The notes beneath the pieces are model-generated. The model was not told the origin of the DNA and ran no database searches. It saw only the letters and a program-made list of their open reading frames with translations. DNA of 17,452 nt. Origin: AE-B3B sp964543295 (GTDB lineage Bacteria; Aerophobota; Aerophobia; Aerophobales; AE-B3A). Made by a program: the position numbers and the translations under genes. The stretch is from NCBI GenBank assembly GCA_964543295.1, contig CAZIXA010000046.1, forward strand, positions 1 through 17,452, given 5' to 3'. Position 1 is the first letter of the stretch. Each line of letters begins with the position of its first letter. Shown piece by piece: positions 14,295-17,452 of this stretch.

Positions 14295-14438
14295 AAGAGA
14301 GCAATTGAACTTTATTGTAAGGGAGATTGGGAAAGTTGTGTAAGATATAGAATGGAGGAGAGAGGAGAGCTGCATCCGGATTGGATGCTACCGGATGGAA
14401 ATGTTGACAAAAGATTAGTCAATTATATTGGGAGGTGA
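14295..14438 (+). pseudogene. C-terminal remnant of a small Cys-containing protein
   Basis: This frame has no usable start, because a stop lies at 14292-14294. It encodes a protein-like stretch: KRAIELYCKGDWESCVRYRM, then EERGELHPDWMLPDGNVDKR, and a stop at 14436-14438. The two cysteines (Y-C-x-G-D-W-x-x-C-x-R-Y) and the DWMLPDG turn look like the conserved end of a family of short uncharacterised proteins. In another frame just upstream, LYGLECAVFYKKI could be its continuation, which would imply a frameshift near 14290. The ribosome binding site of the next gene lies inside its end. The rest of the gap (14160-14294) holds nothing else I recognise. Confidence 0.5.
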
Positions 14439-14442
14439 TAAA

Positions 14443-14721
14443 ATGAAAATTACCATTATTTACGACAACGAGGTGCGGAAAGAGGACCTTAAAACTGACT
14501 GGGGCTTCTCTTTGTCTTGTAGAGACATTCTGAATGCAGCCTCGCAACTCGGAAAATCTTATGCAATTACCGGAGGTCTACATGGATTCAATGAATTTGA
14601 TTTACTTAAAGATTTGCAATTGGTTTGCCCGACTCACTGCACTAAGTTTAAGCCGGAGATAAAGTCGCTATATCCTAAAAAGTGCGTTGATGGAGGAGCG
14701 GGTAAAGTTATAGAGATATGA
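14443..14721 (+). pseudogene. Metallo-beta-lactamase-fold protein lacking its catalytic core (internal in-frame deletion)
   Basis: The 92-residue product starts MKITIIYDNEVRKEDLKTDW-GFS, the usual opening of MBL-fold proteins of the dihydropterin-aminobenzene-phosphate-synthase-like group. From about residue 25 it continues as their C-terminus: ILNAASQLGKSYAITGGLHG, LVCPTHCTKF (60-69) with the last metal-site-like His65, and DGGAGKVIEI at the end. About 150 residues are missing between these parts, including the HxHxDH metal site. The frame is unbroken and a perfect GGAGGTGAT lies 3 bp before the ATG at 14443, so it is probably translated. It may be a dead enzyme, a new small protein or a chimeric assembly. 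A 2[4Fe-4S] ferredoxin follows 59 bp later. Confidence 0.65.
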
Positions 14722-14780
14722 CATATTTTGCCCGATAGACTTAAGAAGGTAAGTTAATATGCTAAAAGGAGGAAATAAAA

Positions 14781-15167
14781 ATGCCGTGGATAGATAAGGA
14801 CAAGTGTAGTGGATGTGGAATATGTATCGAAGAATGTCCAGTGGGTGTAATAGTAATGGAAAATGAAACGGCAAAAATAAATATGGATGGTTGTATCCAT
14901 TGCGGAAAGTGCCATGATGTTTGTCCGGAAGAAGCAGTAAGGCACGATAGTGAAAAAATACCGGGCAAAGTAAAAGCGAATGTAATAGAAATAAAGAAAT
15001 TTATGGACGCCTGTGCAAAATATCTTGGTGATGTTATAGAAGGGCAGAAATGCCTTAATAGAATGATAAAACATTTCAACCAAGACAAGATAGTTGCTGA
15101 AAAAACAATAGAAGAGCTTGAGGCACTTCGGGATCAGTTAGAGGAGAATAGCAACAAGTCTTCTTGA
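14781..15167 (+). CDS. 2[4Fe-4S] ferredoxin with C-terminal helical extension
   Basis: A 128-residue cytoplasmic electron carrier. Two complete cluster motifs are present: C9-xx-C12-xx-C15-xxx-C19-Pro and C38-xx-C41-xx-C44-xxx-C48-Pro, as in bacterial ferredoxins. After residue 60 there is an extension of about 65 residues, charged and helix-prone, with two further cysteines (near 74 and 90) that do not form a cluster motif. Such tails usually dock a ferredoxin module to a partner. AAAGGAGG lies 8 bp before the ATG at 14781. It is intact, unlike its neighbours, and follows the shortened MBL-fold gene, probably in the same transcript. Confidence 0.92.
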   Translation: MPWIDKDKCSGCGICIEECPVGVIVMENETAKINMDGCIHCGKCHDVCPEEAVRHDSEKIPGKVKANVIEIKKFMDACAKYLGDVIEGQKCLNRMIKHFNQDKIVAEKTIEELEALRDQLEENSNKSS

Positions 15168-15232
15168 TTTAAAGGCAAAGTACGATCAGAAGGCTAATAT
15201 CAGGCGATGGTAATGTCAAATTAAGAGGGTAT

Positions 15233-15535
15233 ATGCACGCTGCTAGGATAAAAAAAAGTGGAGGAAGAAAAATTTACTGGCTTTCACCTGGGTGGTTGGA
15301 AAACTGGAAACAGATTTTTAAGGAGTGGGATGCTGCCAAGGCAAACAAGACTTTTCCTCAAAACGATAAGGCAGTTCTTTTGGATGCTGTGGGTATTTTT
15401 GATGAATATTCTCAAAATTCTCCTGAGAAAATTCTTGAATTTTCTGATTGGATGAATCTCGAGATAGAACCTTATAAAATCTCCCTAGATAGATTGAAAA
15501 ACCTTCTTTTAGAGTGTACTATGGAGAAAAAGTAA
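15233..15535 (+). pseudogene. DUF1638 protein fragment, front half missing
   Basis: The 100-residue frame holds the end of a DUF1638 protein: IYWLSPGWLENWKQIFKEWD (18-37), LLDAVGIFDEYSQNSPEKIL and FSDWMNLEIEPYKISLDRLKNLL to the end. Whole DUF1638 proteins are about twice this length and carry their Cys-rich part in the front, which is absent. The frame is open upstream to a stop at 15170-15172 but that stretch does not look like the missing domain. An AGAGGG before the ATG at 15233 could allow translation of the fragment. DUF1638 genes are often found near corrinoid methyltransferase genes; none is in the window. Confidence 0.65.
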
Positions 15536-15600
15536 CAGAGACAGAGTAAAATTAGAAGCGATATAAAGAGGATTAGCTAATAAAAGGGAGAGTAAAGATT

Positions 15601-16881
15601 TTGGATAAAAACAAAAAGAGTGATAAACTAAAATGGAATTTCACGATGGGTCTTTTGCATGGAATATTTTTCACTGGAGGAATGGGTTTCAGCGATCCCA
15701 ATACTGTTCTTCCTGTATTTGTGAGCAGTTTAACTAATTCTAAAATCCTCATCGGGCTTTTTGCCTCAACTGTAGAAACAAGAGGTTCTTTCTCCCGGCT
15801 GGGCAGTGTTTTACCCCAGTTGTTCGTAGCCAATAAATTAGAAACCAGGACTCATAAAAAGCCTCTATTGGTGGAGGCCATTATCGTCCGGGCTCTATGT
15901 TGGGGTATCCTGACTGGATTTGTCTTTTTTCATAATAGTTCTCAATCCCTTTTTCTTTTCTTTTTCTCTTTTTTTCTACTCGCACTGTTCACTTTTATGG
16001 GAGGTGTAGCTAGTGTACCTTTTATGGATATATGGGGAAAAGCCATTCCTTCTACTCTGAGAGGAAGATTTTTTGGATATCGACAGCTTTTTGGTGGAGT
16101 TCTGGCTATAGGAGCAGGATTGATAGTTCAGCAGATTCTGGGAAATAAAGAAATACCCTTTCCTAAAAATTTTGCATTTTTATTTTTTCTTTCTTTCATA
16201 CTCATAAGTTTTTCTTATTTTGCTTTGGGGTCAGTAAAGGAACCTATAGAAGAAGTGCATAAAGATTCGCTAAAATTTGGACAGTTCTTAAGGAAAGCTA
16301 TGATAACCTTAAAAGGTGATAGAAATTATCAAAGATTTCTTCTTGTCCAATTTTTAAGGGGAGCTGGCAGCTTAGCTTTGCCCTTTTATGTTATTTACGC
16401 CAAGGATATTCTTAAAATAAGCCTGGGTATGGTGGGGCTTTTTATCTCGGCACAAATGCTGGGTGGGTTATTGTCTAATTTTCTATGGGCCTATATATCG
16501 GATTATATTGATAACAGGAAGGTCATCCAGATGAGTTTGATTACAAGCTTTCTTACCCCTGTTACTGCTCTTCTAATAAGTCCAAATTTGTCTTCTTTTT
16601 TTATTCTAGTATTCGTTTTAGCTGGTTTTTGCATAAACGGAGGGATGGTAGGCTATACCAATTACTTATTGGACATTTCTCCCAGTAAGAGGCGACCAAC
16701 TTATATAGGTTTAAGCAGCACTTTTCTGGCCCCAACAGCTTTTTTCCCTTTGATCGGTGGAATGGTGATTCAATATATTTCTTTTGCATTCCTTTTTGTT
16801 TTAACCGCCTTACTTGTTTCCATGAGCTTTTTCTTGAGTTTGAAATTGGAAGAACCCAGAAGATATAGTACCAGCTCTTGA
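15601..16881 (+). CDS. Major facilitator superfamily transporter (second copy, distinct subgroup)
   Basis: A 426-residue inner-membrane protein with about 12 hydrophobic segments. It starts KWNFTMGLLHGIFFTGGMGF and contains the loop IPSTLRGRFFGYRQLFGG (about 155-172), the MFS-typical positive loop. AYISDYIDNRKV (about 299-310) is the equivalent loop of the second half. A central cytoplasmic stretch (about 212-245) links the halves. The substrate is unknown. It is not closely similar to the MFS protein at 3336. The start is a TTG at 15601 with AAGGGAG at 15584-15590; no ATG lies near. The frame is intact although genes on both sides are damaged. Confidence 0.85.
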   Translation: MDKNKKSDKLKWNFTMGLLHGIFFTGGMGFSDPNTVLPVFVSSLTNSKILIGLFASTVETRGSFSRLGSVLPQLFVANKLETRTHKKPLLVEAIIVRALCWGILTGFVFFHNSSQSLFLFFFSFFLLALFTFMGGVASVPFMDIWGKAIPSTLRGRFFGYRQLFGGVLAIGAGLIVQQILGNKEIPFPKNFAFLFFLSFILISFSYFALGSVKEPIEEVHKDSLKFGQFLRKAMITLKGDRNYQRFLLVQFLRGAGSLALPFYVIYAKDILKISLGMVGLFISAQMLGGLLSNFLWAYISDYIDNRKVIQMSLITSFLTPVTALLISPNLSSFFILVFVLAGFCINGGMVGYTNYLLDISPSKRRPTYIGLSSTFLAPTAFFPLIGGMVIQYISFAFLFVLTALLVSMSFFLSLKLEEPRRYSTSS

Positions 16882-17024
16882 TTTTAGATATGCATAAGGT
16901 TCTTTTACACTGTTGTGACAATTATCTATTTGTATAAGTGATCTTTACAATAGGCGTGGCTAGGACTAAAAATAAACTGATAAGGAGACTGGTTCTAAAA
17001 AATTTAAAGGAGTACACTACCAAA

Positions 17025-17443
17025 ATGGTTAGAATTATCATCTTTGCTATTACTATATTTGCCATGGCTGTGATTATGGCCATGACTGGGCGGGGAGGCG
17101 GCAATTTTTATGTACCTGTTTTGGTCGCTGCTGGACTTATAATGCACGAAGCGGCTACCACTGGTCAATTTATTTTAGTAGCCACTGCAATGGCAGCCCT
17201 GTTAGTTTTTCAAAAGCACAAGACAGTAGATTAGAAGTTGGCATTGTTAATAGATCCTCCCACAGACATTATGGCTTTTTTGGGCACACCATTAGTAGAG
17301 ATTTCAATCCCCTTTAGACGATCCTGCTGGCAATTGTAGCTGTACTGGGTGGTTTATGCAGAATAATAAGGCAACTTAGAATTTTAACTCCTTCAAGCTC
17401 CAGTTTCCGGAAAACTCGCTTTTTTGCTCGGAGACCTCCTTAA
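17025..17443 (+). pseudogene. TauE/SafE-like membrane transporter, inactivated and probably truncated
   Basis: The frame from the ATG at 17025 encodes two membrane segments with the typical TauE/SafE opening MTGRGGGNFYVPVLVAAGLI and HEAATTGQFILVATAMAALL. It stops at a TAG (17232-17234) where a Trp codon is expected after KTVD. Family-like sequence continues directly behind the stop in the same frame (KLALLIDPPTDIMAFLG). It then shifts by one base near the T run at 17276-17281 (GHTISRDFNPL) and meets another TAG at 17315-17317. The remaining open sequence to 17443 is only partly family-like. Three lesions make it a pseudogene. This family exports sulfite or sulfonates, or moves other anions. 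AAAGGAG at 17006-17012 precedes the start. Confidence 0.75.
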
Positions 17444-17452
17444 AGTTTGAAA

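Noticed and set aside
14781..15088. Long minus-strand frames across the ferredoxin
   Set aside because: They are shadows of the Cys-rich plus-strand gene and have no ribosome binding site or recognisable motif.
17232..17234. TAG as a pyrrolysine or readthrough codon
   Set aside because: A frame change and a second TAG follow within 85 bp, no pyrrolysine genes are in the window, and the position calls for Trp. A pseudogene is simpler.

Overview
The window reads as a piece of the chromosome of an anaerobic, moderately AT-rich bacterium, probably from an uncultured lineage. The reasons are an iron(II) uptake operon with its own DtxR-type regulator, two small Fe-S ferredoxin genes, an IscU/NifU scaffold, Shine-Dalgarno (SD) sites before most genes, a few TTG starts, and many genes of the conserved-but-uncharacterised kind. 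The phylum cannot be fixed from sequence reading alone. No rRNA, tRNA, CRISPR array or phage module was seen.

Left part (1-3.2 kb): a DUF624-like membrane protein on the minus strand. Next to it is a complete insertion sequence of about 1.37 kb with a DDE(35) transposase and doubled terminal repeats. A PAC2-family protein follows on the plus strand, where all remaining genes lie.

Middle part (3.2-8.75 kb): two copies of a small palindromic element (94 and 82 bp, same orientation) bracket a segment. It holds an MFS transporter, a PfkB-family sugar kinase overlapping an unrecognised 403-residue protein, an IscU/NifU scaffold overlapping a nine-cysteine zinc-ribbon protein, and a LacD-like class I aldolase.

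Iron block (8.76-11.4 kb): one operon of feoA, feoB split into separate GTPase and membrane genes, and a short DtxR-family repressor. A promoter with a perfect -10 box and two DtxR-like palindromes 19 bp apart sits in front of feoA. This is a self-contained iron-responsive circuit. A SAM methyltransferase follows.

Right part (12.25-17.45 kb): a decayed or rearranged stretch. It contains a GC-rich hairpin block, a ferredoxin broken by one extra G in a G run, a 56-residue ORF, a DUF1684 protein with a coiled-coil front, an 86-residue conserved protein, and a 54-residue Gly/Arg-rich ORF. Next come a fragment of a Cys-containing protein, a metallo-beta-lactamase-fold gene that has lost its catalytic core in frame, an intact 2[4Fe-4S] ferredoxin, a DUF1638 gene without its front half, a second MFS transporter, and a TauE/SafE pseudogene running to the window end. 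Five damaged genes in 5 kb, against none clearly broken in the 2.2-12 kb section, is the most striking large-scale pattern. Whether it is real decay or assembly error needs read-level evidence.
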